Assembly (NCBI GenBank): GCA_013821905.1
Contig: PNJO01000012.1
Coordinates: 1 to 33,537, forward strand
Direction of reading: 5' to 3'
DNA from: Sphingopyxis sp.
Lineage (GTDB): Bacteria; Pseudomonadota; Alphaproteobacteria; Sphingomonadales; Sphingomonadaceae
Length of the DNA: 33,537 nt
Shown piece after piece: positions 1-11,492 of this stretch (its first letter is position 1; every line of letters starts with the position of its first letter). The translations under genes and the position numbers were made by a program. Below the pieces are notes generated by a model. That model did not search any database. It was not told where the DNA came from and worked only from the letters and a program-made list of their open reading frames with translations.

Positions 1-7
1 CTGAGCC

Positions 8-424
8 TCAGTCGTCGTCGAGCAGTGCCAGCTTGACGCGCGCGGTGCCGCTGCGGTGCATGCCGATTTCGCGTGCCGCGGCGTGGCTGACGTCGATCAC
101 GCGGCCGCGCGAAAAGGGGCCGCGGTCGTTGATGCGCACGATCACGCTGTCGCCGTTCGCGATATTGGTGACGCGCACCTTGCTGCCGAAGGGCAGGGTG
201 CGGTGCGCCGCGGTGAGCTGCGACGGGTCGAAGCGTTCGCCGCTCGCGGTGCGGTTGCCGGCGAGTTCGTTGCCGTAATAGCTCGCCATCCCGCCGTCGA
301 TTTCGGTTTCGGAATCGGGTTGCTGAACGATCTCGGCGACCGGATTGTCGATGACTTCGACTTCCTGCGCGGTGGCCGAGGCCGTGAGCAGAAGCGGAAG
401 CAGCATGGCTGAAAAGGCCCGCAT
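8..424 (-). CDS. RlpA-like double-psi beta-barrel protein, exported
   Basis: A 138-residue secreted protein of the RlpA family. The start at MRAFSAML is preferred to the longer ORF start because it gives a clean signal peptide (hydrophobic stretch, then ASATAQ) and has AAGGGG about 8 bases upstream. The body from about residue 42 matches the double-psi beta-barrel domain: GMASYYG, then TASGERF, AAHRTLPFGS and VRINDRGPF. In the larger RlpA proteins this domain carries lytic transglycosylase activity on peptidoglycan, with the Asp of the NDRGPF stretch conserved. No SPOR domain follows, so this is the short form and septal targeting cannot be assumed. It lies 100 bases downstream of gyrB on the same strand and may be cotranscribed with it. 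Family assignment is secure; enzymatic activity is inferred. Confidence 0.9.
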   Translation of the reverse strand: MRAFSAMLLPLLLTASATAQEVEVIDNPVAEIVQQPDSETEIDGGMASYYGNELAGNRTASGERFDPSQLTAAHRTLPFGSKVRVTNIANGDSVIVRINDRGPFSRGRVIDVSHAAAREIGMHRSGTARVKLALLDDD

Positions 425-524
425 GACATCATCCCCTTTCGGTGGAGGCGCCAAGAGCAGCGGCGGCCCGCCGAAGCAAGCCGCCGCGCGTTAAACGGAA
501 CCCTATTTGCGGCCGAACGTGCGT

Positions 525-3164
<2,640 letters not shown>

Positions 3165-3178
3165 CTAGTTTCGGGCGC

Positions 3179-3601
3179 ATGAAACAGAGTCTCCCGATGC
3201 TTCTCGCCCTCTCGCTCGCGGCCTGCAGCCAGCCCGCGCCCCCCGCCGACAATGCGCCTGCGGTCGCGGGCGAGCCGCTGGCGACGCGCGCGGTGATGAT
3301 CGGCACCGAGGGGCCGAGTCTGCCCGCCTGTTCGAGCATCAGCCGCGTCAAGGACGGCGGCACCGACGTCTATTGGGCGCCGGACGAAACGCGCGCGGTC
3401 AAGGCGAAGCTTGCCGGCGGCGCCAATGTGTCGCTGTGCGAGGCGACCGACGGCGATGCCTGGTTCGGCGTCGTCTTCGCGGCCCCCGGCACCGATGCCG
3501 ACATGTGCGGCGTCGGCAAGTCGGTGCCCAATGCCCGCGAATATCAGGGGCCGTGCCGCTGGGGCTGGATCCGGGGCGGAACGGTGCGGCTCGGGGCGTA
3601 A
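3179..3601 (+). CDS. Small lipoprotein of unknown function
   Basis: A 140-residue predicted lipoprotein. The start at MKQSLPML is chosen over the ORF-track start at 3113 because it gives a short charged N-terminus, a hydrophobic segment and the lipobox LAAC about residues 14-17. The sequence after the Cys is Pro/Ala rich, as in many lipoprotein linkers. The mature part contains four further cysteines (PACSS, SLCEAT, DMCGV, GPCRWGW), which could form two disulfides in the periplasm, and ends in a Trp-rich stretch. I do not recognise the family. It is transcribed divergently from gyrB with about 107 bases between the start codons, so the two may share a regulatory region. Confidence 0.75.
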   Translation: MKQSLPMLLALSLAACSQPAPPADNAPAVAGEPLATRAVMIGTEGPSLPACSSISRVKDGGTDVYWAPDETRAVKAKLAGGANVSLCEATDGDAWFGVVFAAPGTDADMCGVGKSVPNAREYQGPCRWGWIRGGTVRLGA

Positions 3602-3660
3602 GGCCTCAAAAGTCCCGCGACGGCATATCCGATTGATGCGCCTTGCGGCCTCGCGACAGG

Positions 3661-3719
3661 CTTAAGGCGACAAAGGCTACGGTCGTGCGCGCCGAAACTG
3701 TCGCCTTTGTCGTTTTAAG
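3661..3719 (+). terminator. Large imperfect inverted repeat, possible terminator
   Basis: CTTAAGGCGACAAAGGC (3661-3677) is repeated inverted at 3703-3719 with 15 of 17 positions matching and a 25-base loop. On the plus strand the right arm ends GCCTTTGTCGTTTT, giving a short T-run. It lies about 60 bases downstream of the lipoprotein stop, so a terminator is the simplest reading, although the loop is long. Confidence 0.4.
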
Positions 3720-3888
3720 GGGCTTGCGGGACATGGCCGGTGCGCCGGGCAGGATCGACGATTCAAAGAGCGAACGCGCAGGCTGGCATCGCCGGATAAT
3801 ATAGGAAAGCGCTGTTTTCCCCTGTCGCCCCGGATTGGGGTGGCGAATGACGGGAGTCGACCGGAAGGAGCCGGTAGCGGCCGTTGGC

Positions 3889-3963
3889 GATCCCCGGCGA
3901 AAGCCGGGGCCCATGAAGGAAAGGCCGTGTTCGCCATCTGGGCCCCGGCTTTCGCCGGGGATC
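3889..3963. repeat. REP-like paired palindrome
   Basis: The arms GATCCCCGGCGAAAGCCGG... (3889-3913) and its exact complement (3939-3963) match over 25 bases. Each arm contains its own smaller palindrome (CCCCGGC-GAAA-GCCGGGG). The element therefore can form either two small hairpins or one large cruciform. A related but diverged element occurs at 26548-26624. Such intergenic CCGGCGAAAGCCGG elements are common in sphingomonad genomes, from general knowledge. They probably act as transcription boundaries between convergent genes. Confidence 0.8.
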
Positions 3964-3999
3964 AGGGAAGGACAGCTAACGACCGGTTCGGACCTCCTT

Positions 4000-4025
4000 C
4001 TCCCCTCCCGCTTGCGAGAGGGGAG
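4000..4025. repeat. Short intergenic hairpin (CTCCCCTC type)
   Basis: CTCCCCTC (4000-4007) pairs with GAGGGGAG (4018-4025) around a 10-base loop CCGCTTGCGA. It resembles a second type of intergenic hairpin repeat and lies just downstream of the REP-like pair. There is no T-run. Confidence 0.55.
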
Positions 4026-4076
4026 ATCAGCGCGTCAATGCAACATTCCCTCACCATCCCAGAACCGACACCCCGG

Positions 4077-4583
4077 CTATCGGCAATCCTCGATCACCCG
4101 TCCGATCTCGGACTGCACCGGCAGTGTCAGGCCGGCGCCATCCGGGCTTTCGAGCGCGAAGCGGCCGCGGCTGAAGGCGATGCGGTCGAGCCGCGGGTCG
4201 CGCGCGGGCAGGCTTGCGCTGCCGCCCTCGAAGCGGATCCGGTCGGTACCCGCGCTCGTGCGCAGGCTGACGTCGCCCGCCAGCGTCGAGGTCAGGCGGA
4301 TCGATCCGCCGCTGCACGCCATGCTGAGCAGCGGGCTGCCGCTTCCCGTCGGGACGAAGGCTGCAGTGCGGCTTCCGGCATCGAAGCGCCACGCGCCATT
4401 GTTCAACGCGCGGTCCTCCCACGACCCGACGGGTGTCGGGGTCGGAGCGGGCGCCGGTGCGGGGGCGGGCGTCACCGGCGGCGGCGGCGGCGCCTCGGGG
4501 GTCGGGATCGCCGAGCAGCCCGCGACGAGCATCATCAACGGCGCCGCCATCGCATGGCGGAACCCGGCTTTCCTGCGGCGCAT
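4077..4583 (-). CDS. Lipoprotein with proline-rich linker, unknown function
   Basis: A predicted lipoprotein of 168 residues from MRRRKAGFRHAM. This start lies 20 bases past the nitroreductase stop and has GGGAA upstream; the ORF-track start at 4622 would overlap the nitroreductase. The basic N-terminus leads to a hydrophobic segment and the lipobox LVAGC. An Ala/Pro-rich linker follows (PPPPPVTPAPAPAPAP), long enough to span the inner periplasm. The C-terminal domain begins at about GSWEDRAL and includes WRFDAG, MACSGGSIRLTS, and a second Cys at the C-terminus (IEDCR), suggesting a disulfide. The family is not recognised. It is the last gene of the MoxR-DUF58 operon strand and is probably cotranscribed with the nitroreductase. 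Confidence 0.72.
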   Translation of the reverse strand: MRRRKAGFRHAMAAPLMMLVAGCSAIPTPEAPPPPPVTPAPAPAPAPTPTPVGSWEDRALNNGAWRFDAGSRTAAFVPTGSGSPLLSMACSGGSIRLTSTLAGDVSLRTSAGTDRIRFEGGSASLPARDPRLDRIAFSRGRFALESPDGAGLTLPVQSEIGRVIEDCR

Positions 4584-4602
4584 CACCGAAATTCCCGTCA
4601 AA

Positions 4603-5289
4603 CTAAAACCCTCGCCAATCAATCACTTCATCGAGGCCAACGCGCGGCACCGGCCAGAGGTTCACCGGTGCCTCCGTATCGGCATGGCCTATCGCAAGCC
4701 CGGTGAACAAAATCTGGTCGTCGCCGAGCGCGAGCGTGCGGCGGACCGTCGCGCCATACATAGCCCAGCATTCCTGCGGACAGCTGGCGAGGCCGTGCTC
4801 GACGAGCAGCAACATGACCGACTGGAGCCACATGCCCATGTCCGACCATTGCGGCGGCCCCATGATGCGCGAGCAGTGCAGGAAAAGCATCACCGGTGCG
4901 CCGAAACCCCGATAATTGTCCATGAACCGAGCGAGCCGGCCCGCCTTGTCCTCGCGGGGAATGCCCAGCGATGCGTAAAGCGCCTCGCCGACGCCGAAGC
5001 GGCGGTCGGTCCACGGCGCGGTCAGCGCCTTCGGATAGATGTCATATTCGGGTTCCTGCCCGTCGCGCCCCATCGCGATCCGCGCCGCGACCGCGTCCTT
5101 GACCGCCTGCCAGGGCTCGCCGGTCAGCACCGTCGCCTGCCAGGGCTGGAGATTGCCGCCCGACGGCGCGCGCTGCGCCGCCGCGAAAATTGCCCCGAGC
5201 GTTTCGGGATCGACCGGCCGGTCGGTGAACGCGCGCACCGAACGGCGCGCGTGGAGCGCTTCGGTCACGCTCATCTCAGTCGCTGGCAT
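4603..5289 (-). CDS. Nitroreductase family protein
   Basis: A 228-residue FMN-dependent nitroreductase-fold oxidoreductase, normally a homodimer that reduces nitroaromatics, quinones or related acceptors with NAD(P)H. Family signatures are RRSVRAF near residue 16 (FMN phosphate contact), APSGGNLQPW near 41, and a C-terminal GLAIGHAD stretch where many members bind the flavin. The start at 5289 (MPATEMSV) is set by a strong GGGAGGA about five bases upstream. It overlaps the end of the RDD gene by 14 bases, so translation is probably coupled. The physiological substrate cannot be told from sequence. Its presence at the end of a MoxR operon is unexplained. Confidence 0.9.
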   Translation of the reverse strand: MPATEMSVTEALHARRSVRAFTDRPVDPETLGAIFAAAQRAPSGGNLQPWQATVLTGEPWQAVKDAVAARIAMGRDGQEPEYDIYPKALTAPWTDRRFGVGEALYASLGIPREDKAGRLARFMDNYRGFGAPVMLFLHCSRIMGPPQWSDMGMWLQSVMLLLVEHGLASCPQECWAMYGATVRRTLALGDDQILFTGLAIGHADTEAPVNLWPVPRVGLDEVIDWRGF

Positions 5290-6145
5290 TTTTGTCCTCC
5301 CGCCGCTTACCGAACAGCAATTTGCGTTCGAGCCGGGCTTTCAGCTGGCGGTAATAGGAAAGCAGGAAGACGTCATCCTCCTCGGCGATCGGCCGCCCGA
5401 TCTTGGCGCGGATCGCATCGGCGACCTCGCGCATCGCGCGCGGGTCCTTGCCGCGCAGCACGCGTTCGAGTTCCTGCAGCTCGAAAATGCCATAGACCGC
5501 AAGCTCCTCTTCGCTGAAGCGCATCGCGTCGCCGGCGCCGTCGGTCGCGATGTCGGCATCGAGCTTGGCGCGTTCGGCCATCACCACCCAGGTGCCCGCG
5601 ATCAGGTCGCCCATCCGCATCCGGTCGCGGTTGAACAGCAGGAAGAGGCTGAGCGTCAGCGACCAGACTACGCCCGCGACCGCCGTCCACGCCGACACCA
5701 TCTCCTCGGCCGCGCCGACGCCGAGCATCATCAGCGGCAGGAACAGTTCGAGCTCGCGGATCAGGTTGCGCGCGACGACCGCGTCGGCCGTCAGGCGCCC
5801 GCCGTCGCGCGCGACGACGCGGATGCCCATCATGCGCTTGCCCGGCGTCGCGGCGCGCGAGCCGAGCTCGAAGCCGATGAACCAGAAGGTGCGCAGCACG
5901 AAGGCGCCGAGCAGCCAGATGCTCACCGCGATGTCGGACTGCGTCGCGATCCCGCCCCAGGCGACAAGCAGCGAAAAGAGGAGCAGCGACAGCATGATGA
6001 GCGTGAGGTCGAGCACCAGCGCACCGAAGCGCAGCCCCGAACTCGCGATCTTGAGTTCGAGATCGACGCCCTCGGGCGTGATGAACTGCCGCGTCTTCTT
6101 CTTGCGGTCGGCGCGAATCCGGGCGTTGGTCGCGGCGGCGGTCAT
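5276..6145 (-). CDS. RDD family membrane protein
   Basis: A 289-residue integral membrane protein with the RDD domain. The start is MTAAATNAR at 6145, where ATG overlaps the TGA of the SpoIIM-like gene (ATGA). The longer ORF-track frame beyond this is a shadow. The N-terminus is basic (RADRKKKTR). Hydrophobic segments follow (LVLDLTLIMLSLLLFSLLV, WLLGAFVLRTFWFIGFELG), then TPGKRMMGIRVV, typical of RDD proteins, another pair of membrane segments and NRDRMRMGDLIAGTWVV. A soluble, charged C-terminal region of about 90 residues (residue 200 on) contains acidic and Arg-rich stretches. The role is unknown; the operon position suggests work with the MoxR/DUF58 complex at the membrane. Confidence 0.9.
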   Translation of the reverse strand: MTAAATNARIRADRKKKTRQFITPEGVDLELKIASSGLRFGALVLDLTLIMLSLLLFSLLVAWGGIATQSDIAVSIWLLGAFVLRTFWFIGFELGSRAATPGKRMMGIRVVARDGGRLTADAVVARNLIRELELFLPLMMLGVGAAEEMVSAWTAVAGVVWSLTLSLFLLFNRDRMRMGDLIAGTWVVMAERAKLDADIATDGAGDAMRFSEEELAVYGIFELQELERVLRGKDPRAMREVADAIRAKIGRPIAEEDDVFLLSYYRQLKARLERKLLFGKRREDKNASD

Positions 6146-7182
6146 GTCACGTCCTGCCGGCGCGGGACGTAATAATAGGCGAGCCAGAAGGCCAGCATCA
6201 GCGTGCCGATGCCATAGCGCAGCATCGTGTCGGTGATCAGCTGGCGCCCGAATCCTTCGAGCAGCCCGGCGACGAGCAGCATCAGGATCACCCCGACCAT
6301 CACCTTGCCCGCGGTGCGCCCCGCCTCCGACGCCGCCTGCAATCGCCCGCGCGCGCCGGGGAACACCACCGCGGTGCCGATGCGCAGCCCCGCGGCGCCC
6401 GACAGCGCGGCGGCGAACAGCTCGGTCGTGCCGTGGATGAACAGCCAGCCGCCGAAATCGAAGCCCAGTCCCTTGCCCGCGAACACCGCCAGCATCGCGC
6501 CGAGCCCGATGCCCTGATAATATTCGAGCATCATCGTCGGCACGCCGAAGGCGAAGCCCAATGCAAAGGACAGGATCGACACCTGGCTGTTGTGCGTGAA
6601 CAAATAGGTCGCAAAGACGTGCAGCCCGCTTTCGGCATCGTCGTCGGCTTCCTTGCCGTGGCCCAGTGTCGATTGCAGATATTCGGCGGTCGCGCGCGGA
6701 TCGCGCCCGCCCGACATCTCTTCGGGCACGAAGTTGAAATACCATTCGGGGTTGTTCGCGACGAGCGAATAGCTCGTGAGCGCGCCCAATATGATGATCA
6801 GCGCGATGACGATCGTCTCTTTCCACACCGCGCGCACCGCGGCAGGCCAGTCGTAGAGGAAGAAACGGCGGAGGCGGTTGAGCCGCGATTCGCGCACGCC
6901 ATAGACGAGGAAATAGCCGCGGATCGACAGCGCCTCGAGATGGCCGAGCAGCGCCTTGTCGAGGCTGGTCGCGCGCGCGATCGACAGCGACGACAGGGTC
7001 GCGCGATAGAGCAGGGGGAGCTGCAGCAGCTCGTCGCTGGTCAGGGCCTTCGCGCCCTTTTTCTCGAGCTTGGTGAGCAGCAGGTCGAAGGCGATCCAGT
7101 CGGCCTCGCGCTCGGCGCGGAAGCGGCTGGTCGAAAAGCTCGGCGCATCGACGGCGCGGGCGGGGGTCATCGGCGGGATCAC
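6142..7182 (-). CDS. Stage II sporulation protein M-like (DUF95) membrane protein
   Basis: A 346-residue membrane protein of the SpoIIM/DUF95 family. The N-terminal 120 residues are soluble and helical. They are followed by about five membrane segments, beginning with ETIVIALIIILGALTSYSLVAN. The segment FLFTHNSQVSILSFALGFAFGVPTM contains the characteristic HN and FALG pattern, and FIHGTTELFAAALSGAAGL is another family hallmark. The organism need not sporulate: this family is widespread beside MoxR/DUF58 genes. The start is GTG at 7182, giving a 4-base GTGA overlap with the DUF58 stop; an ATG four codons later (7170) is an alternative. The 3' end overlaps the RDD start. Confidence 0.9.
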   Translation of the reverse strand: MIPPMTPARAVDAPSFSTSRFRAEREADWIAFDLLLTKLEKKGAKALTSDELLQLPLLYRATLSSLSIARATSLDKALLGHLEALSIRGYFLVYGVRESRLNRLRRFFLYDWPAAVRAVWKETIVIALIIILGALTSYSLVANNPEWYFNFVPEEMSGGRDPRATAEYLQSTLGHGKEADDDAESGLHVFATYLFTHNSQVSILSFALGFAFGVPTMMLEYYQGIGLGAMLAVFAGKGLGFDFGGWLFIHGTTELFAAALSGAAGLRIGTAVVFPGARGRLQAASEAGRTAGKVMVGVILMLLVAGLLEGFGRQLITDTMLRYGIGTLMLAFWLAYYYVPRRQDVT

Positions 7183-8498
7183 AGGCTGCCCGCCCTCTTG
7201 ATGCCCAGATAGGCCTCGACTGCGCTCGCACCCATCGCGTCGGCGGGCACCTCGATCACGTCGGCGCCGAGACGCTGGAGCCGCGCGATCACCAGCTGGC
7301 GGTCGCGCAGCATCGCCGCCGCGACGTTCGAGCGTGTCACGTCGGCACCCGTTTCGGGCCGCCGCCTCTCCTCGCTCTCGACCTCCTCGTCCTTGATGAC
7401 GACGAACAGCAGCCGGTGTTTCTTCACCAGCCGCCCGGCGGCGCGGATCATCAGGTCGGCGCTCGTCGCGTCGGTGAATTCGGTGAACAGGATGATCAGC
7501 GAGCGGCGGTTGAGCTGCGCGCTCAGCGTCGTCAGCGCGAGGGTGAAATTGCTCTCGACATGCGCATAGTCGATCAGGCTCGCCGCGCGCTGCAGCGCCG
7601 GGAAATCCTGCGTGTGCATATAGGCGGGAGTCAGGGTGTGCGGTTTCGCGGCAAAGGAAAAGAGGCTGACCCGGTCGTTCATCTTCAGCCCGACATAGGC
7701 GAGCAGCAGCGCCGCCGACACCGCGCGGTCGACGCGCGGCATGCCGCCGACGGGCTCGGCCATCGTCCGCCCGCTGTCGATCGCCAGCACGACGCGATTG
7801 TCGCGTTCGACGCGATATTCCTTGGCGAGCAGTTTGACGTGCCGCGCCGACGCGTTCCAGTCGATCGCGCGCCGGTCCATTCCCGGCTGATATTCGGCGA
7901 GCGCCTCATATTCGCTGCCCTCGCCGCGCAGGCGTTGCTGACGCAGACCGAACCAGCTGTTGCGCTGGAACAGGCGGCTGCCCTCTTCGGTCACCGCGCG
8001 CAGGCTCGGCACGACGCTGATCGCGCCGTCGATCGGAAAGCGGCGCTGTTTCCAGACGAGCCCGAGCGGTCCCGCCCAGCGGATCCACAGTGCCTCGATC
8101 AGCGCCTGTCCGCGGCGCGAGGCGGTCAGCGACAGGGTGCGCGCGATGGCCGGCCTGTCGCCGCCCACCGAACGCATGTCGGCCGCGAGCCGCCCGCCGC
8201 GCGCGAGCCGGTCGTCGAGCGCGAGCGCGAGCTCGGCGCGCGCCGGCACCGCGGGCCCGCGCGCCGCGAGCGACAGGTCGAACGCCTCGCCGACGCCGAC
8301 CTGATGCGGGAAATGCGCGTCGAGCGCGAGGTGGCGCGGATGCGCGCCGGCGACCGCATCGAGAAAGAGGCACAGCGCGATCACCACGATCCAGCCGGGC
8401 GCGACCAGCCACAGTTCGGGCCGCACGAGCCCGAGCGCGAGCGCCATCGGGGCGCCCGCGAGCAGCAGATAGATCGCGCGGCGGGTCGGATAGATCAA
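7179..8498 (-). CDS. DUF58 domain-containing protein (vWA-like)
   Basis: A 439-residue protein with two N-terminal hydrophobic segments ([18 protein letters not shown] and [21 protein letters not shown]), then a periplasmic-type beta region and a C-terminal von Willebrand A-like fold. DUF58 hallmarks are REYQPG-like [21 protein letters not shown] and the MIDAS-like DSGRTM. The start is the unusual TTG at 8498: TTGA overlaps the MoxR stop by four bases. The ORF-track extension to 8714 lies inside moxR and is a shadow. DUF58 proteins are the usual partners of MoxR AAA+ ATPases, by analogy with the vWA partners of other MoxR chaperones. The target substrate is unknown. Confidence 0.9.
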   Translation of the reverse strand: MIYPTRRAIYLLLAGAPMALALGLVRPELWLVAPGWIVVIALCLFLDAVAGAHPRHLALDAHFPHQVGVGEAFDLSLAARGPAVPARAELALALDDRLARGGRLAADMRSVGGDRPAIARTLSLTASRRGQALIEALWIRWAGPLGLVWKQRRFPIDGAISVVPSLRAVTEEGSRLFQRNSWFGLRQQRLRGEGSEYEALAEYQPGMDRRAIDWNASARHVKLLAKEYRVERDNRVVLAIDSGRTMAEPVGGMPRVDRAVSAALLLAYVGLKMNDRVSLFSFAAKPHTLTPAYMHTQDFPALQRAASLIDYAHVESNFTLALTTLSAQLNRRSLIILFTEFTDATSADLMIRAAGRLVKKHRLLFVVIKDEEVESEERRRPETGADVTRSNVAAAMLRDRQLVIARLQRLGADVIEVPADAMGASAVEAYLGIKRAGSL

Positions 8499-9460
8499 CG
8501 CGGCACCTCTTCGCGTTCGAGCAGCGCGGCGACGATCTGTTCGACGTTCCGGCCCTCGATCTCGGCGGCCGCCGACAGGATGACGCGGTGGCGCAGCACG
8601 CCGCCGGCGAGCCGCTGGATGTCGTCGGGGATGACATAGTCGCGCCCGTCGAGCGCCGCCGCCGCGCAGGCCGCGCGCGCGAGCAATGTCGCGGCGCGTG
8701 GGGACGCGCCGCATTCGAGGTCGGCGCTCTCGCGCGTCGCGCGGACGAGGCGGACGATATAGTCGACGATCTCCTCGGCGAGCCGCACCGTCCCGATCGT
8801 GTCGATCGCTTCGCCGATCGCCTTCGCATCGGCGACCTGCGTCACCCCGAAATCGCCGACCGCGGGGCTCTTGAAGCGGCCGCCATGGTCGGCGACGACG
8901 CGCCGTTCCTGTTCGGCGTCGGGATAATCGACGACCAGCTTGAACAGGAAGCGGTCGAGCTGCGCTTCGGGGAGCGGATAGACGCCCTGCTGTTCGATCG
9001 GGTTTTGCGTCGCGATGACGGTGAAGCGCGGGCTCATCACATGCGCCTCGCCGTTGATCGTCACGCGCCGTTCCTGCATCGCCTCGAGCAACGCGGCCTG
9101 CGTCTTGGGCGGGGTGCGGTTGATTTCGTCGGCGAGCAGCAGTTCGGTGAAGATCGGCCCCTTGGTGAGGGTGAAGCTCGACGTCTGGAAGTTGAACAGG
9201 TTCGACCCCAAAATGTCGCCGGGCATCAGGTCGGGGGTGAACTGGATGCGCCCGAATTCGAGCCCCGAAGCGCGTGCGAAGGCCTGTGCGAGCAGCGTCT
9301 TCGCGGTTCCCGGCGGGCCTTCGAGCAGTACATGGCCGCCCGCGAGCAGCGCGATCGTCACCATCCGCGTCAGGTCGGCCTGGCCGAACACGGCCTTGGC
9401 GACCTCGCCCTCGATCGCGGCGCCGAGCGCCTGAACGCTCGCGGTTGCATTAGCTGTCAC
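8495..9460 (-). CDS. MoxR family AAA+ ATPase
   Basis: A 321-residue MoxR-type AAA+ ATPase. It shows Walker A GPPGTAKT (about residue 49), Walker [10 protein letters not shown] (about 110), the [22 protein letters not shown] sensor/arginine-finger region, and the C-terminal lid with sensor 2 (GASPRA). These ATPases are thought to act as chaperones that remodel or activate vWA-domain partners, here probably the DUF58 protein encoded next. The start is GTG at 9460 with AGGAAGGA about nine bases upstream; it overlaps the DUF4350 stop by 11 bases. The ORF-track extension upstream to 9670 lies inside the DUF4350 gene. Confidence 0.95.
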   Translation of the reverse strand: MTANATASVQALGAAIEGEVAKAVFGQADLTRMVTIALLAGGHVLLEGPPGTAKTLLAQAFARASGLEFGRIQFTPDLMPGDILGSNLFNFQTSSFTLTKGPIFTELLLADEINRTPPKTQAALLEAMQERRVTINGEAHVMSPRFTVIATQNPIEQQGVYPLPEAQLDRFLFKLVVDYPDAEQERRVVADHGGRFKSPAVGDFGVTQVADAKAIGEAIDTIGTVRLAEEIVDYIVRLVRATRESADLECGASPRAATLLARAACAAAALDGRDYVIPDDIQRLAGGVLRHRVILSAAAEIEGRNVEQIVAALLEREEVPR

Positions 9461-10685
9461 GCAATAGATCCTTCCTGATGTCGTGCAGCGCCTGTGCGTC
9501 TGCAAGGAATTCATGGGTGTTGCGGGCGAGCGGCAGGCGCCGCGCGATCGCCGAGAACAGGTCGCTGCCGCGCGGCAGATGCCTGTCGATCCACGCGTCG
9601 GTTTCGGCAGCATCGAGCCCCGCGGGCGCATGCAGCCGCCGCGCAATCGCGCTGCGCTGGCTGTGGACATAGGCGTCGGCGCCGTCGAGCTCGCGGCGCG
9701 CCTGCTTGATCAGGTCGGCGCTGTTGGCGATCAGCGCTTCCTTCGACACGGGCATCGCGCGTTCGGGACGGAGCGCCGGGCCAAAGCGCGCCCACGCCTG
9801 CCACAGCGCGAGCAGCCCCGCCGCGATCAGGCACAGGGTGATGCCGATGAACGGCGGCACGAAAGCGAAGCGGAGCAGCGAGCGCTGGCTGCCGAAGCCG
9901 TTCAGCGTCAGGTCGAAGGCGATGCCGTCGGCCGCGCTGTCCTCGGCGACCGCATCGATCAGAAAGGCCGCCGAGCGCGCCTTGTCGCGCGAGGCAAAGG
10001 CGAGGTTGTTGATGAGATCGGGGTCGGCGAGGATGTAGAGGTCCTTTTCGCGCGTGCGCGCGAGCACCGCGCCGCCCGCCGGCCCGGCGATCAGCGTTTC
10101 GAGGCCCGGCCCCTCGACCGTCTGCACATCTTCGGGCAGTTCGACCGAAAAGCGCCGCCCGGCGATCTGGACCGCGACCGCCTGTGCCTTGGCGGGCCGC
10201 GCCTTGATCTCGACCTTGCCGAACTGTTCGGTCGGCAGGATCCGGGCGGGCGGGGTGCTGGCGAATCCCGCGCTGACCCAGCCGGCCTTGACCTTCTGCC
10301 CCGGAATCCGCCCGGCGATCCATTTCGGCAGCACGACGATGGTCCGGTTCAGATTGTTCGCGGCCAGCAGCTCGGCCATCTCGGGCGTCCTGGTCCGGTG
10401 CGTCGGGGTCAGCACGAGCAGCGGGTTATAATCCTCGTAGAGAACCGGCCCCGTGCCGCGCTCCATCGTCACCGTCGCGTCGCTGCGTTCGAGCAGGTCG
10501 ACGATCCCGGCATAGCCTGGCGCCGCCTTCGACAGCGCATGGCCGCGCCCGTCGTTGCCGCTCGACAGTTGCGGCCCGAGCGCGATCAGCGCCCAGAGTG
10601 CGATGAAGGCGATGACGCCGACCACGACCACCGCGATCACCAGCCGCGGGTTGAACCCGCCCTCGCCCGTTTCCGCCTTGCTCAT
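9450..10685 (-). CDS. DUF4350 domain-containing membrane protein
   Basis: A 411-residue protein starting [10 protein letters not shown] at 10685, where ATG overlaps the DUF4129 stop (ATGA). One membrane segment near the N-terminus ([22 protein letters not shown]) leads to a periplasmic-type domain of about 220 residues with repeated beta strands ([31 protein letters not shown]), which fits the DUF4350 fold. A second membrane segment ([20 protein letters not shown]) leads to a helical cytoplasmic tail. DUF4350 proteins are recurrent members of MoxR/DUF58 operons; no biochemical role is established that I know of. Coupled translation on both sides supports membership in one complex. Confidence 0.85.
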   Translation of the reverse strand: MSKAETGEGGFNPRLVIAVVVVGVIAFIALWALIALGPQLSSGNDGRGHALSKAAPGYAGIVDLLERSDATVTMERGTGPVLYEDYNPLLVLTPTHRTRTPEMAELLAANNLNRTIVVLPKWIAGRIPGQKVKAGWVSAGFASTPPARILPTEQFGKVEIKARPAKAQAVAVQIAGRRFSVELPEDVQTVEGPGLETLIAGPAGGAVLARTREKDLYILADPDLINNLAFASRDKARSAAFLIDAVAEDSAADGIAFDLTLNGFGSQRSLLRFAFVPPFIGITLCLIAAGLLALWQAWARFGPALRPERAMPVSKEALIANSADLIKQARRELDGADAYVHSQRSAIARRLHAPAGLDAAETDAWIDRHLPRGSDLFSAIARRLPLARNTHEFLADAQALHDIRKDLLRDS

Positions 10686-11368
10686 GCGCGCGCCCAATTC
10701 TTCGGCACGGTCAGCTCGGCATAGGCGCTGCGGCACTGCTGCCAAGCGTCGGCGTCGATCGAGCGGCCGCCGAACAGGCTGATCTCGACCGCGCGCGCGA
10801 TGCGGCTGAACGCCTCGCGCGCGACCGTCGGCAGGTCGCTCGCCTCGGCGAGCTCGCGCGAGGTCATCGCGGGGCGGACGAGTCCGGGGCGGCGGCCCTC
10901 GATATCCTCGACGCTGCGATAGAGCAGAAGATGCACCGCCTCGGCGAACCGCTCCTCATTGGCGAGCGTATCGGCCTCGGCGAGCAGCGCGCGGGCGGCG
11001 CCCGCCTCGGCGCGGCCGACCATATCGGCCTCGTCGATCTCCTCGCGCCGCCGCCGGAGCCGCAGATTGTCGACCCACTGCGCGAAACCCGGCACGAAAT
11101 GATAGAGGATGAACAGCAGGAGCAGCGCCGCGCCGATCCACATCAGCGGCTTGGCCGCGGGGGTCGCCCACTGGAAGAAGTTCGCGATCGCCTCGAACAG
11201 GCTTTTCAGCCATTCGGGGGTCTGCGGCGGCGGTTCGGGCGGCGGAAAGCTGGTCTGGATCCCGTTCCCCGCGATCGTCTGCGCATAGCCCGGGTCGACC
11301 AGTTCGGGATCGAGCAGCCAGCCCTGGTCGGGCGCCGCGGCCGCTGCCTGGGCGAGCCCCGTCATCAT
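10682..11368 (-). CDS. DUF4129 domain-containing membrane protein
   Basis: First gene of the MoxR operon, 228 residues from MMTGLAQAAAA. ATG codons at 11368 and 11365 are both possible and no clear ribosome binding site decides between them. The N-terminal 70 residues are exported or periplasmic, with a proline-rich patch (FPPPEPPPQTPEW). A single membrane segment (KPLMWIGAALLLLFILYHFV) is followed by a basic stop-transfer patch (RLRRRR) and a helical cytoplasmic domain with the DUF4129 pattern: LLYRSVEDIEGRRP, then TSRELA. The gene is divergent from the E1 dehydrogenase gene, with about 124 bases between. Known DUF4129 proteins often accompany transglutaminase-like or MoxR genes. Confidence 0.82.
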   Translation of the reverse strand: MMTGLAQAAAAAPDQGWLLDPELVDPGYAQTIAGNGIQTSFPPPEPPPQTPEWLKSLFEAIANFFQWATPAAKPLMWIGAALLLLFILYHFVPGFAQWVDNLRLRRRREEIDEADMVGRAEAGAARALLAEADTLANEERFAEAVHLLLYRSVEDIEGRRPGLVRPAMTSRELAEASDLPTVAREAFSRIARAVEISLFGGRSIDADAWQQCRSAYAELTVPKNWARA

Positions 11369-11492
11369 GTTGAAAAACTGGCCCCGCCCGGCTGCATCAT
11401 CGACACGGGTGGTAGCGCGAGCGGGCGCGGGAAGGCAAGAGATGCTTGCGCGCCGAACGGCCCCACGATAGCGCGCGGCTGATACAGGGAGA

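Larger units (their letters stand above)
3602..4076. other. 475-base intergenic region with hairpins, no convincing gene
   Basis: The two flanking lipoprotein genes converge here. The region holds the imperfect inverted repeat at 3661-3719 and the REP-like elements at 3889-3963 and 4000-4025. Short minus-strand frames cross it (for example one containing MSRKPLKTTKA), but none has a ribosome binding site or recognisable domain, so none is called. Confidence 0.6.

Noticed and set aside
3606-3914. 102-residue minus-strand ORF in the 3.6-4.1 kb spacer
   Set aside because: It covers the REP palindrome and the inverted repeat and has no ribosome binding site; a short Lys-rich part is not enough to call a gene.
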